From: Galdieria partita
Taxonomy: Eukaryota; Rhodophyta; Bangiophyceae; Galdieriales; Galdieriaceae
Assembly (NCBI GenBank): GCA_025991245.1
Contig: BQMJ01000068.1
Location: forward strand, 103,274-167,273
Direction: 5' to 3'
DNA: 64,000 bases
Part shown: piece after piece, positions 22,008-33,600 of the stretch
How the letters are laid out: each line of letters opens with the position of its first letter
Numbering within the stretch: position 1 is the stretch's first letter
Notes under the pieces: model-generated
What the model was told of the DNA's origin: nothing
What the model saw: the letters and a program-made list of their open reading frames with translations, nothing else
Database searches by the model: none
Made by a program: the position numbers and the translations under genes

Positions 22008-23759
22008 ATGAAATTGATGGATCCAATGGACCAACATGGGGTGGAGTCAACGAATAGACAACGAAAGAAACGCTCAAGGTTTACAGATGCTCCTAACGAC
22101 GAAAGTAACAGGAAAAAGCCAGCAACCACGCAAAATGACCAAGCTTTGGAAACGAAGCCCTCTCAAAAGGAAACACCGGAAGAGAGGATTGCGAGACTAC
22201 AGGCAAGGATAGCAGCAAGGATGAAGGCTTCTAAAGTTTCCCTTTCTGAAAGCTCCCAAGACCCAACAGATGCGCAAAGAAAACAACAATTGGAAGAAGC
22301 AGCACAAAGAGCCCGAATGTTGGCTGAAAAGTATGCACAAACTTATGGATACAACTTACAAAGTAGCAGTGAAAACGACACGTTGATGAGCATTGGAAAT
22401 ATTTCCCAACCAGTGAGTAGCGTACCAGGTGAAACTGCCCGTGCGTTTTCGTTGGACAAGATACCCACAAAGCCAGTCAGTACTTTGAAAGTAAACGAAG
22501 AAACCTATAAGCAAAATCGTCTTAAGCGAGTTTTGAAGGTAGAAAAGTCGGATTTCATTGAAACTGATCCTAGAAAGAATCCTTATTATGATCCACGAGT
22601 GAAAGCTAGTAGTAACCGCCTTTTCAAAAAGTCTTTGGAATTTCTGCCAGAAGGTTTTTACCAAGAAAAGGCCGAGCGTATGAGGGAAAAGGCAGAAGCT
22701 GACGCAATGAGGGCGGAAATGAGACGTCAAGCAGCGTTGGCAAGTGAAGCAGGAGAGAACGTGGCTGCGGCTTTGTTGCTAACTGAACAAAAATATTTTG
22801 AAGATCCTCCAGATGTGGAATGGTGGGATGTTCCTTTTCTTTCTAATGAAACTTACGAAGATATTGTTACTGAACAAATAAGATTGGAACGAATCAGTCA
22901 TTATGTTGAGCATCCGATACCTTTAAGAACACCTCGTGATCGTAAACAGGCTCCCGTTATGCCACTCATGCTGACAGAAAAGGAAAGAAAGAGATTGAGA
23001 CATCAGCAACGTGTTGAACGTGCGAGAGAAGAACAAATGATGATACAGATGGGATTGAAGGCACCTCCTCCTCCAAAGGTGAAATTGAGTAATATGATGA
23101 GAGTTTTTGGAAATGAAGCAGTTCAAGATCCCACAAAAGTGGAAGCACAGGTCAGAGCGCAAATGGAACAACGTCGGCAAGAACATGAGGCCGCAAATGC
23201 AGCTAGAGCACTGACTGCAGAGGAGAAAAAGGAGAAGAGAGAGAAAAAGATAAATCAGGATCGTGACAGATTTGGTGTATGGGTAGCAGTATTTCGCGTC
23301 GTTTCTCTACAAAAACCGCAGCATCGATTTAAGATAGATCGAAATGCACAAGAGTTACGTCTGTCGGGATGCTGCATCATTTTCCGAGATTGTAATGTCA
23401 TTGTTGTGGAGGGTAGTTTCAAGTCCATCCAGAAGTATAAAAAGCTGTGTTTGAGAAGAATAAAGTGGTCAGACGAAGACCAAGACGAAGAAAGTCAGAG
23501 GCGAAATGATGCACTTCATTCTGTGGATGAACAAGGTACTGGTACGAAGAAGACAAATAGTTGTGTTTTGATATGGGAAGGAGCAGTGATGAGGCCAGCT
23601 TTTAGGAATTTTCGTTTTGCAACTATTCCAACAGAAGAAGCCGTTCGTTCTTATTTTGAAAAGCATCGAGTAGAACACTATTTTGATATGGCTATAACTT
23701 ACCCCATTCATGACTCGGAATTGATAAACCAACAAACCAAACAAGCTTTGAATATGTAA
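22008..23759 (+). CDS. PRPF3: PRP3, U4/U6 snRNP splicing factor
   Basis: Component of the U4/U6 di-snRNP that binds the U4/U6 duplex; 583 aa, intronless. The N-terminal part is charged with an arginine/lysine segment and a long helix (ERIARLQARIAARMKA). The conserved central region has NPYYDPRVKASSNRLFKKS and the VEWWDVPFLSNETYEDI motif with PIPL shortly after, the core PRP3 domain. A C-terminal DUF1115-type domain follows, with LSGCCIIFRDCNVIVVEGSF and RRIKWSDEDQDEE. The ATG at 22008 is the first plausible start clear of the ADA2 5' region. A second tri-snRNP gene (SNU23) lies 7 kb away. Confidence 0.94.
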   Translation: MKLMDPMDQHGVESTNRQRKKRSRFTDAPNDESNRKKPATTQNDQALETKPSQKETPEERIARLQARIAARMKASKVSLSESSQDPTDAQRKQQLEEAAQRARMLAEKYAQTYGYNLQSSSENDTLMSIGNISQPVSSVPGETARAFSLDKIPTKPVSTLKVNEETYKQNRLKRVLKVEKSDFIETDPRKNPYYDPRVKASSNRLFKKSLEFLPEGFYQEKAERMREKAEADAMRAEMRRQAALASEAGENVAAALLLTEQKYFEDPPDVEWWDVPFLSNETYEDIVTEQIRLERISHYVEHPIPLRTPRDRKQAPVMPLMLTEKERKRLRHQQRVERAREEQMMIQMGLKAPPPPKVKLSNMMRVFGNEAVQDPTKVEAQVRAQMEQRRQEHEAANAARALTAEEKKEKREKKINQDRDRFGVWVAVFRVVSLQKPQHRFKIDRNAQELRLSGCCIIFRDCNVIVVEGSFKSIQKYKKLCLRRIKWSDEDQDEESQRRNDALHSVDEQGTGTKKTNSCVLIWEGAVMRPAFRNFRFATIPTEEAVRSYFEKHRVEHYFDMAITYPIHDSELINQQTKQALNM

Positions 23760-23833
23760 ATGAAACTCGGCATTTTTTTTCCAAATGGGCGCCAATTTCA
23801 TGTTCTTGACAAGCGAACAGTTATGACACAACT

Positions 23834-26517
23834 ATGTTTCCTAAAATTTTGAGTATTCAAAAAGAATGGTTATCGCTCCCACTTGCTTGGAAAGGTGGAC
23901 AGTTTATTCTATTAAAGTTATCGTGGTTACAGGAGAGTTCCAGTCTACAGAAGGGCCAGAACGAAAGCACTGATGCTTTGCCTTACATTGCAAGTAGCTT
24001 CAGTGTGGAACTAGTTGCATATGTAGTAAAATATAGTTTTGAATACCCTCACGTAGAAAAGACACAGTACAGACACCCTCTATCTGTGGAGAAGCTCTCA
24101 AGTATCAACCTGGGTATTTCTCAAGAAGACTTTCAGTTGAAAGTGAACGAAGCTTTTGTTTTTAAGATATTGGATAGCCGAGTTGTCAAGTGCCTGAAGA
24201 CAAAAAGGTGAGAAGTTCGTCATCTTTATATATTTCTAATCTCTTGGCGACACAGAATTAATGCTATTTATGTTTTTCAAATCAAGGCCAGCTCTAGTCA
24301 CTCCTATTATTTCATATCACAAATAGAACTTTCTAAAACAGGATGTTTGCAGTGTAAAAAATATAAGATCGAAGAAAATTTTCTATCGAACAGCTCGGTT
24401 GAAGAATGCTGGGAAGTGGTTATAGGAGACGGCCCACTTGTTGCTTTCGTTTCTAGAAAACGCTTTAAAATATTTTCTCCACAGCAAAATGACGTCTCAA
24501 GTGAAGAAGAAACAGGCTGGATCCTTTTACTTGAAGGATACATGTCGGAAATAATACCTGGAGAAATCCTGTCTCTTTTTCCTCTATTTATCGAACCAGG
24601 TATGCTCTGTTGCTCTTTTGCAGAAACTTCAATATCATTTGGATTGGCTTGTTGTTTTTGGAGTGAACCAATGAAGAGTTTGCATTGCATGAAATTTCCT
24701 TTCTCTTCAAAAGTTTTAGGACTATGCAAGGAATGGAATCCCTATAAGAAGTCTTCCTTGTATGTTTTGACTGAAAATGAAATTTTTGAATGGAACTATT
24801 TCTCTTTCAACTTCGAGAAGAGCACTTATTTGTGTGATACAGCAGCATATTTCAAAAGTATTGGACCTAGTGAACTTTGCAGTGTTCAAGAAGGTGCATT
24901 AATGACACCAATCAGTTATCGTCAGAAGCATTATCTGTTTCTTTTTTCATCTGGAGATGTTCTTTCTTATATAAAAGTGGTTGATTTAAGTAATCCTTTT
25001 CATGTAGTGGCCGATCATAAACTGCCAGAGTGTGGAGCCTTGTATGTTTTGTATGCTGGTGAAATTTGGATGTCTTCTGACTATCATGGCGGTTTGTATT
25101 CCAGTTCATTTACGCTTTGTAGAATATTTCATTGCTTGACGGAGAATTCCGCAAATAACTTTAACAAGGAACCCGTTTCTGTTGACATGAATCGAGCACA
25201 AGGACAGTTTTTAAATTCATTGAAGCAACGGGTAAAAAAAGCGGAATCGTGGGTTTCACAAGTTCGTGCGAATTGTGCAAAAGCTTTACGTTGTATAAAG
25301 TGTACATACTACAGCAGAGTCACTGAGGGAACCAATAGGTTCTTTGACGAAATACCAAAATGGATGATAGAGTTCTCAAATTTACAAGATTTTGATGGCC
25401 TATCAGATTTCACACTTTCTAGAGAACAAAGCTTTCTTGAAAGCTACCTTTCGTGGAAAAGAACCGACTACATACAGGAGAGAAACATTCATCCTCGCTA
25501 TTTTTTGAGAGACGAAGTTTGCTATCAAGTTGATCAGGAAAATATCGCCCATGACTCAGTACTTTCATGTATTGCATTCGTAAGAAATGCAAGATCTTTC
25601 CCGTTTGTGCAGTTCTTATTTAGTTGTGGCATCTTGTTGGAAATACATGTAGAATATTCGTCGCTCGTGACGTTTGAAACTATTGATGTTTTGGTAGTTT
25701 TATCATCAGATACGAAGAATAATTCGAATCTTACGAATCTACAGGCAAGAAGTGAGACCCAAAATGATTTTTTGAGTCACGGAATTCATTTTGAAAACTC
25801 GAATATCCTATTATTACATTTACTGAAGCCCGTTTGCAACGACAGTAGTAATTTATCATCTGGAACCGATAAGAATATCTTAACAGTCCAATCCTCTTTA
25901 GCAAACTGTCTATTGATGTCTAGCCCGTACGACTTTGGTGCAAGGAGGAGTAAGTATCTTTTTGGACTTGTTTGTGAATTTCATATCTTGCTGTAGGCGA
26001 TATTCGAAAATGGGACATTGGTATTCTTTTGGATGAGACTTTTGTTATTCGTTGCTCGTGGGAAGATATGAAAGCACTTATCCATGGTATACTTGCTACG
26101 ATAACTGGACTTTTATGTGTTAAAGATGACGTTGAGTCTTCTTTCTGGTTGTCGAATATGAACAGTGTATTGGGGCTTGAAATATTTTGGCACCATTGGA
26201 GACAAAGGCGTATCTATTTGACCATGTATTGTAACTCCAGGGAAGTTTTTGAGTCTATTAGTTCCAAAATAATGGCGTGCCTCAACTGCGTGGGACATGT
26301 AAGAGTGAAGAACATCTTGGATGAAAAATTCTTTGATCTTGTAGATTTATCAGTAAAGAGATTGAACAAGGAATGGAATTATATCCAAAATGTCGGATTA
26401 AATCAGGTCAGTCCTCAGTCATGGTTCTCTATTGTTCAACAAACCGACGAACAAATGGTTCTCTTGAATACTTATGCCAAGTGGAAATTAGTATCTTTTC
26501 AAGTATCAGGCGAGTGA
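23834..26517 (+). CDS. Large unrecognised protein, possibly FANCB-like
   Basis: Three exons (23834-24207, 24256-25949, 25997-26517) join in frame to exactly 863 codons (862 aa). No catalytic motif is visible. The N-terminal ~400 residues alternate hydrophobic strands with loops (LVAFVSRKRFKIFS, LLLEGYMSEIIPGEI, YLFLFSSGDVLSYIKVVDL) in a beta-propeller-like rhythm. A helical stretch (FLNSLKQRVKKAESWVSQVR) follows, then further strands and a C-terminal segment with EIFWHHWRQRRIYLTMYCNS. Order of parts and total length resemble the Fanconi core protein FANCB (~860 aa in human), but this is memory-based and tentative. The C-terminus could extend by an alternative splice near 26500. Confidence 0.6.
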
Positions 26518-26810
26518 TTACAAAGGAAGTGGATGATAATTTTTGGACCTTGTGGAAGACCATTTTTGAAATGTATATTTCTTGGCAATTCAAGAGTTGT
26601 CAAGACTGATGAAAGTAGCATTTATACTTTTATGTAAATGTATCTTGAAACAGTGCGATTAGGTGCATTAAACACTGGTTTGAATTCTTAGTCGTATTAT
26701 CTATGTTGTGCCCCGGTGATTTCAACATCAACGAGTTATTCATACGTCGTCTATATCTCAAAACATGAACAAAGTTTCTTATTTGATTTACTTATCCAAA
26801 CTTTACTGAA
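26518..26810. other. Intergenic gap between convergent genes
   Basis: Convergent 3' flanks of the 862-aa protein gene and the PSMG1-like gene. A short frame at 26529-26609 (VDDNFWTLWKTIFEMY...) stays open and could be an alternative last exon of the upstream gene; otherwise nothing is seen. Confidence 0.4.
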
Positions 26811-27629
26811 TCACAAGTACAACGAGTCTCTTTTGGTCTGGTTTCGTTTGTATTTGCTTTCTACTTGAGGCAAAATAACATTTTCAATATATTCCATTGA
26901 ACTGTTGCAAGGAATGAGACGCTGTAATGCCATCATTAGAGCAAATGCTGAAGGTTCCGAGTTATCCAATTGATTTTCTGATACAATTATTGCACAAGCA
27001 TATTGCTTTCCTATTTCTAATCGAGTCATCAAAGCAGCCGAAAGACCTACAAGGGCAGCTGGTGCCTCCAATATGTTGGAAAGCAAAGAATGAAGTGAAG
27101 AATCTTTCATCGACTGGGAAGATAGACAGTATCTCGTAATATTGCTTTGCTCTGAAGGGATTCCCATTCGATAATAGGGCATAGAGTCCAACACTATCCA
27201 ACGGTCTACTGAGAATGAATCCACCAACAGGCGAGCGACGCTATGTAGGTCACCACTTTCCAAACACTCAAACCGTAGACCCAACAAGAGAGATCCCGCA
27301 CCTTCTAGTTTGGAATAATATAGTTTGAAAACTTCCACGTCTCCTCGAAAGACAGTGGCCCACTGGATGCTTTCCTTACTTTCCTCAACGAGCACTTGGA
27401 CAACTTGACAACTCAAACAAGAGGTAGCGACAACAATAGTGGAAGGGAGAGATTCATTCACATCGCGGTTCTTTTCCAATCGAAAAGATATTTGAGGTTG
27501 TGCATAGTTTTCGTCCCAAAAGTCATCTACTTCAGCTCTACTGGGTCGACTCCAGGGATCCACCAAATCCAAATAACGATTCATTGAAAAATATTTCAGT
27601 TGGATTGGGCTCTTCACTCTATGGAACAT
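26811..27629 (-). CDS. PSMG1: Proteasome assembly chaperone 1-like (PSMG1/PAC1)
   Basis: Likely the PAC1 half of the PAC1-PAC2 chaperone that scaffolds the 20S proteasome alpha ring. 272 aa from the ATG at 27629; a later in-frame ATG at 27584 (MNRYLDLVDPWSRP) is also possible. The decisive segment is near residues 180-230: NILEAPAALVGLSAALMTRL followed by a strand and LDNSEPSAFALMMALQRLIP, matching the PSMG1 LExPN-xxxGLPAALLxYC...LD..T..AF.P pattern. The N-terminal half has a strand-rich region with a cysteine pair (TSCLSCQVVQVLVEES). The family is divergent, so the call is moderate. Confidence 0.6.
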   Translation of the reverse strand: MFHRVKSPIQLKYFSMNRYLDLVDPWSRPSRAEVDDFWDENYAQPQISFRLEKNRDVNESLPSTIVVATSCLSCQVVQVLVEESKESIQWATVFRGDVEVFKLYYSKLEGAGSLLLGLRFECLESGDLHSVARLLVDSFSVDRWIVLDSMPYYRMGIPSEQSNITRYCLSSQSMKDSSLHSLLSNILEAPAALVGLSAALMTRLEIGKQYACAIIVSENQLDNSEPSAFALMMALQRLIPCNSSMEYIENVILPQVESKYKRNQTKRDSLYL

Positions 27630-27704
27630 CACAGGAGTATTCAAACATATTTAGCCTTTCATTTAGACTTCCAGATATATGAACAGAACGAGAAAGCTCA
27701 TCAT

Positions 27705-29429
27705 TTACTGCAACTTGTATAATTCTGGTTTCTTCTCCTTTCGAAATTCCAACCAATTCTTCATTCCCTGTTGAGCCCTTTCTTTCCAAATGAAAACTTC
27801 TTGATGAAGTTTATAGTCTTTTAGCACTTCCATCCAATCCTTTAATAGCATACTAGTTATCCAACCTATGAGAATACTATTCCATACTGAAGAAGTCTCT
27901 TGTTTCTCTGACAAAAGATATCGTTGAAAAGCAGTCTCTGTACACTTTCCAAATGTCAACGAAAGAAAAAGCGACCACAGATTGACCCAAATTCTTCTTA
28001 TTGTACCTAAATCTCGAAACTGAAAATACTGTTGATATTCATCACAAAGTTGAGCCATACGAGTAGCTGTAGATAATCCGATCGCTTCCAATATATCCAA
28101 TCGTCGAATTCCCAACATCCAACGGTTCCAACGAGCTTCAGCATTGGCTATTTCTTCTTGGGCTTGAGAAATCCTGTACTGATATTCTTCCAACAAACTT
28201 TGTTCTTCCCTTTGAAGAAGAGAAGCGGAAAACATATTTTGTAACACATTGTACTTTTCCATAGCATCTTGTTCCTCTAACGATGCCTTTTCTAACTGTA
28301 ACAAGGCATGACGCACACTTTCATCTTCAACAGCTTCCCAATTCGAGGATTGCCAATCCGTCTTTGAAGATTGTATTGCTTTCCATGTTTCTTTTCGTTG
28401 CTGTAACAGATTAAATATTTGATCCTTACCAATCCATGGATGTACGAGAAAACCTATCAACGAAACCAATAGAGTCAATATCAACATAGGACGCCATATA
28501 TTCCAAAAAGAAAGCTTCCAAGGTAAGCTCTTCCAATGTGCGGGAAGACAGTCACTTTGTGAAAGGATCGGATTCACAAACCGAATACAAGTGACCAACA
28601 CCACTCCCATCATAATACTTGCGACATCGATCAGCCACTTTTTCCAATCCACTACTGGGAAAGGTGACCGTATTTCTTTGAATACTAGTGACTGCAACTT
28701 TTGTACCCAACGATCAGCCAACGACAACGCTTCCATAGCTGATTGTTCCCTTTGTTTCATATCTACAAACGAAGGAGATCGAGAAGCTACAGAATACAAG
28801 TTCAATATACAATTGGATTTGAGCTCTATAGCACTTGCAGCTTCTTTAGCAGCTTTCAGCAGATCTTTTGAAGAAAGTGTTCGTAGATTAGAAGACGAAT
28901 CCGATTCATTGGATATCGGGTTGGAAACTGCAAAATAGATGCAAGGTGCTAAGATTAAAAAGCCTCGTTCCAAAAGTTGTCTCCAACTGGTTGAATCAAA
29001 ATAGCTCTTTCTCAATCCTTGAGTTGTGAGCAATCCCATACCGTCCTTTCTAGGGAACATATAATTACAACTTGGAAAACAAGGTTTCCATAAACCACGA
29101 GGATCCGGTACTTTTCGACCCCATAGTTTCTTCAATAGGGTGAAATAACCAACAGATCGCATTTTGTCAAACAGTTCCCCCCAACCACAGCGTAATCCTA
29201 ACGATGCAGAAAAAGTATTTGTTTCTTGGAAAAAACGATGCAAAGAACTTGTAAACTACAAACAGAACACTGTTTCAATAAAGTCATATAAGGAATAATG
29301 TTGTAAAATTCCCCTCAAAACTTTTGCAGTATTTCCAATATATGATGATGTCGCTTTTCCCATCCAATATAAACTTGTCGATATTTCTATGGCAATCTCA
29401 CAAAACTGAGCGATTCTTTGTATATCCAT
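27705..29429 (-). pseudogene. Coiled-coil membrane protein with an in-frame TAG near its 5' end
   Basis: An unrecognised reading frame of ~510 codons (29255-27705) has two hydrophobic segments (WLIDVASIMMGVVLVTCIRF around residue 205; MLILTLLVSLIGFLV around 255) and a Glu/Gln-rich coiled coil between residues 300 and 370. In the same frame, upstream, an ATG at 29429 opens 57 codons (MDIQRIAQFCEIAIEISTSL...) that run straight into TAG at 29258-29256. Removing the 15 nt GTG...TAG (29270-29256), which begins GT and ends AG, restores one frame. So this is a gene with an extraordinarily short intron, a recent nonsense lesion, a sequencing error, or two separate units. An internal ATG at 29162 would give 485 aa on its own. 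Confidence 0.5.
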
Positions 29430-32400
29430 AACTCAGTAAGATGTGCTTATCGAAGAACATAAAACAAAACTGATGTCATTCTTTTGTCTATTTTTGCTTT
29501 CTTTATAGAAAAAGGTCATCGTAACTTGTCGAAAATATTCAACAAAAATTTACATATGACCAGAACTGTAGGAGTCATCTCAAATGAAAAGCTTACTTTG
29601 TACTTGTTTCCGACTTTGGAAAACAAGACATGTTAGACTTGTCAATCAGTACATTCAAGAACGGTGGCATTTTTAAGATGGAACAAAATTTTGGACAATC
29701 CTTTGAGATAAGAATCAGGCCGAGAAATGGATCTCACAAATGAACGTACGTAAAACGATCGAATAAAGCTCAAAGTGCTTTACATAAGGAGCGAATATAT
29801 ATTGATATTACGTGCAGAGTTCTAGTAGAAACAAATAAGGAACAGTTTCAATAGTTGTAAGGTGAATTGCTCAAAAAATACTGCGCATCTAAACCTCTTT
29901 AAGAAGAAGTTGCTACGTCGGATCCGAATAAACGGAGATATTTGCATATCTTTAGACCACGGCTCAAGAGTGCAGATAGCCATGGTTGTAGGATCGAAAA
30001 TGAGATGCCCATATAGTATGGGAAAGGACATTATAGTTCTCTTCCTTTGATGAGAGGAGTTCATCGTGGAGAGGTTAAGAAAGTGAACAAGATAAGAAGA
30101 GGGTTGTGGGGGTTTGACCTTATCAAACGTCCTGAGGATTCAAGGAGTTGGCATACCTAAGAATACAAAGAGTCTACGGAATGAAGTTCTCGGCATTTTC
30201 CTTCTGTGTTTTCTCCGAATATATTATGTGTTGCAGATTTGTGACAACAATTGACAAAAGATAATATTTCCAATTTTATTGAGATATGCTTTTGGCTTGT
30301 TGACAAAACTCTCTTGTGGATCAACAAGGCAAACCTTGCCAATCAAGAAACATTGCAGTGGCCAAAGAGATTCCTACCTTTCATGCATTCCTAGAATGTA
30401 TATCAGAATGCTCTTCCTAAATGGATAAAATGCATAGCTGAAAAAGACTTTTATTGAAACTACAAGCGCAAGTATCAGAGTTTATGCAATCCAAAGTACT
30501 TGCATTGTTATTGAAAATTTAGTAAAAAACGTGGATGGCTATGGCATTTCAACGATGTTTGTGGGAGAGAAGAATCAAACAACCAGTTCTGTTCAATAAC
30601 AAAAGTGACAACCAGAAGAATCTAATCTGTGGTCACATTGACTATTCCTTTTGATGTTACACGCATAAAGTCATAAGGGAGTCTCAACATATTGTTGAAT
30701 CGCCAGAGATAATCCTATTGATTGCTGTCTCAAAATGCCTCTCATTGAGTTGCTTTAAAATGATCAGGCAATATTGTCATCTGCTCTCATGGTACCATTT
30801 CCAAATGTGTTGTGATAACGCTGTTTTTATTCCAAAGGAAATCAATTGTCTTTTACAATCATATGGGACTCTTTATAGGCAGTTTCAACTTATTCCATAT
30901 TCATGAACAACAAAGTTTTTCTGCTCGTTCTATACATCATTCATAAAGAAGACATTCATGCTTGAATATTTAGATTGCTTTTTACAAATATTTTATTTGA
31001 TCTATATACAAAAGAAACTTGACGACACAACCCAATAGCCTTCAAACTACATATTACGAATGGACAGTTGTTCTATTTATCAGAGTAATCTTATGCCATG
31101 GTTTGTCTGTCAGTTCAATTTCCCAAGCCTTTGTGATACTGAGCTGTTATATAAGAAGCCAAAGCACTCCCATCCCAACAAGGAACCTTGAATCATACTG
31201 ATTGTATTGAATACAACACGTTTGTATAGACTTCCATATAGAATAGGAGACTCTCTCATTTATCCTGACAACATTTTTATGCCACAAACTCATTGTGTTC
31301 AACATAGCTCAAGACATCAACAGATCTAGCTATTCAAACACAACTCTGTAAAAATAGCCAAAATGTTTAGATAATTGACACGTCTACCAAGTCATTGTTG
31401 CAGTGAGACTTGTAATGCAAGCAATGAAATAGGATAATGGCACACAGCAAACATGATCGAATATAGAGAATATATGAGTAAATACAACTTCAAACTTGAA
31501 ACTGCAATGAAGAGGTGAATGAAAGCGACGCATTGGATGAAGCAAACCACATCAAGTGAAGTCTCCTACATGGAATACGAAATTCCAACATTGTTGCAAG
31601 AAGCATAGCAGCGAACATAGTCACTTGTTTCGGTTGGCACCAAGAGCGAAGTTTTACAAAAAGTACTCGAATATTTTTGCTCTGTTCTCGTTCCCATTTC
31701 ATTGTATGAAGGAGCACTGAGTCTCAAGTGAATTTTACAAGTATTACCCAAACTCACTGAAACCAGAAGTGACACCATAAGGAACGCCTTAGTATAATCA
31801 CGTGTTTGATTGGTGAACTATTCGTGTCCTTCTGGTTGGCTAGCAAACTTAAACTTTAAAGTGGATTGACTAACATTGGTAGTATCTTGCATAAGGAACT
31901 TGACAGTTTCTTCAGAAAAGGACTGGTATATTGTCTAGTTATGACTGTATATGGTCTTCTTTCCATACTAAAAAGACAAAGAAACAGACTTGATAAAGAG
32001 ACACTGTAAATGTTATATATATTGCCTTAACAAAGTATCACATTTCATCAACGAATCGATAACTATTCTTTATGAAAGAACTACCACAGCCATTTCTTTG
32101 GGCTATGAATACATGAAAGAACTTGAGCAACTCTGGATCATTTGGATCAAGTGCTGCTTTTCTCATCCACTTGAAGGGATAGTCTGAAAAAAGTTTCACT
32201 CGTTACTTTAAGAAAGTTCAACACAGACTGTAAATCTCGTTCATAAGCGAGCAAAACTTTATCAAGTCTCTGTCTGCCCCGAATGACTATGCATTCTTAT
32301 CCAACTTTAGAGATAGGAATATGTTATAGTTGAAAGTATCAAATAATCTTATGTAAATGGTTTATTTTGTCAATTGGCCAATCTTTGAAATCGTCTTTCT

Positions 32401-32869
32401 TTGAAGATCATCCGATAATGGGACTCAAGACCAAAGTTCATTCTCAATGGAGTCTTGTAGAGTTGACCGACTTATGAAGAGAGAAACTCAATCGTTTCTG
32501 GTAATCATTTTGATACCTTTGTTCAAATACAACTTGTTAATCTTCTTTGCCATTTCAAACATTCCCATGAAAGAAATCTAATAACAGTATAAACTCGTCA
32601 GCAATTTATCTAAAATGACGACATCGACTATCCCTTAGTTACAATTCCTTACAAGGCAAGTGAAACGCTGTTGCAAAACCAACAAGGAGTACATTTTACA
32701 GCAGACAAGAACTACTAACACGCTATAAACTTAGACTCCAAGAAAAAAAATTCAAAAGACATCTCAATCTTAATGCATTCTCTAACGTAAACACCAGTGA
32801 ACTTTTGTTCTTATTTCATGGGGTAACATTCAGCGTTCTCTGTCAAGTTAGGACCAACATTATTTCGAG
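29430..32869. other. Gene-poor subtelomeric boundary
   Basis: No convincing gene. Base composition becomes AT-richer and reading frames shorter than 80 codons. Around 32030-32190, the minus strand reads a short sensible stretch (RKAALDPNDPELLKFF) that looks like eroded coding sequence of an unidentified gene. The region marks the switch from packed housekeeping genes to the decaying chromosome end. Confidence 0.5.
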
Positions 32870-33600
32870 ATTACTCAACATTGGCTTTATAAAAAGTTAT
32901 GAACAACAAACTATATAGTTCGAATCATGAAAAAGTAGAGTATCAAAGTTGTTGACTGTTGTTCACAATTTCATCCAATCGTAATGCTGTTAGTATATAG
33001 AAGAGATAGTCTTCGTGTACTCGAATAATTCTCAGTAATTTTTCATCGACCTTACTTGGTTATTTCCAACAACAATATGCAACAATGTCGTACTTTGTCA
33101 TTGGTGTTTGCACATTTCCAGTGTTAAAAGAAATTTGATACACGGAAATGGGATCAGAAATAGTGCAATCTCCTGTGACAACTTCCACTTGCATAAGAGT
33201 TACACTCAGAATTGGATTCCTTCTCTCTACTGCCAATTAGCCGTTCCCCGACAGTTTTCGAAGAGATAACCTTGATTGGTTAGCGTTAAAGGCTTCCTCT
33301 TCACCCTCAACTGTTTTGAAAATAGTTCGCCACCATTTTGGAATATGATAATTGGAATATCCTCGACTAGCTTCATAAGTCTCGTCCTAAACAGCTCTCG
33401 AGATTGCTTTTAGAGACAATAGTCAGTTGAAGATTCGATTGAACCTTTACACTTGAACCAGAAATATTGTTGTTCGTCAAATAACTTTTGTCTTCAATAA
33501 AATAGTTGTCAAAAAACAAAAAGGTATCGACTGCCTTGTTGTAATGCAGCAAACTGAAAGGTTGAATAGATGCAAAAGAACGAACATTCACGTGAAAAAT
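32870..33600 (-). pseudogene. Eroded C-terminal remnant of the subtelomeric NTPase family (copy A2)
   Basis: Nucleotide similarity to the broken copy at 37.7-38.7 kb is visible by eye, e.g. the shared run around 32990-33050 versus 37800-37870. Minus-strand translation near 33480-33400 (SNLQLTIVSKSNLESCLGRD) aligns with the family's C-terminal strand-helix segment (PPNCELVILCESDVEMLIDR in the intact copy), and near 33200-33090 the frame MQVEVVTGDCTISDP...SFNTGNVQTPM matches MQMEDTREESTISAP...SFNAGREQTPM of copy A1. Several frameshifts and stops separate the pieces. Confidence 0.65.
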
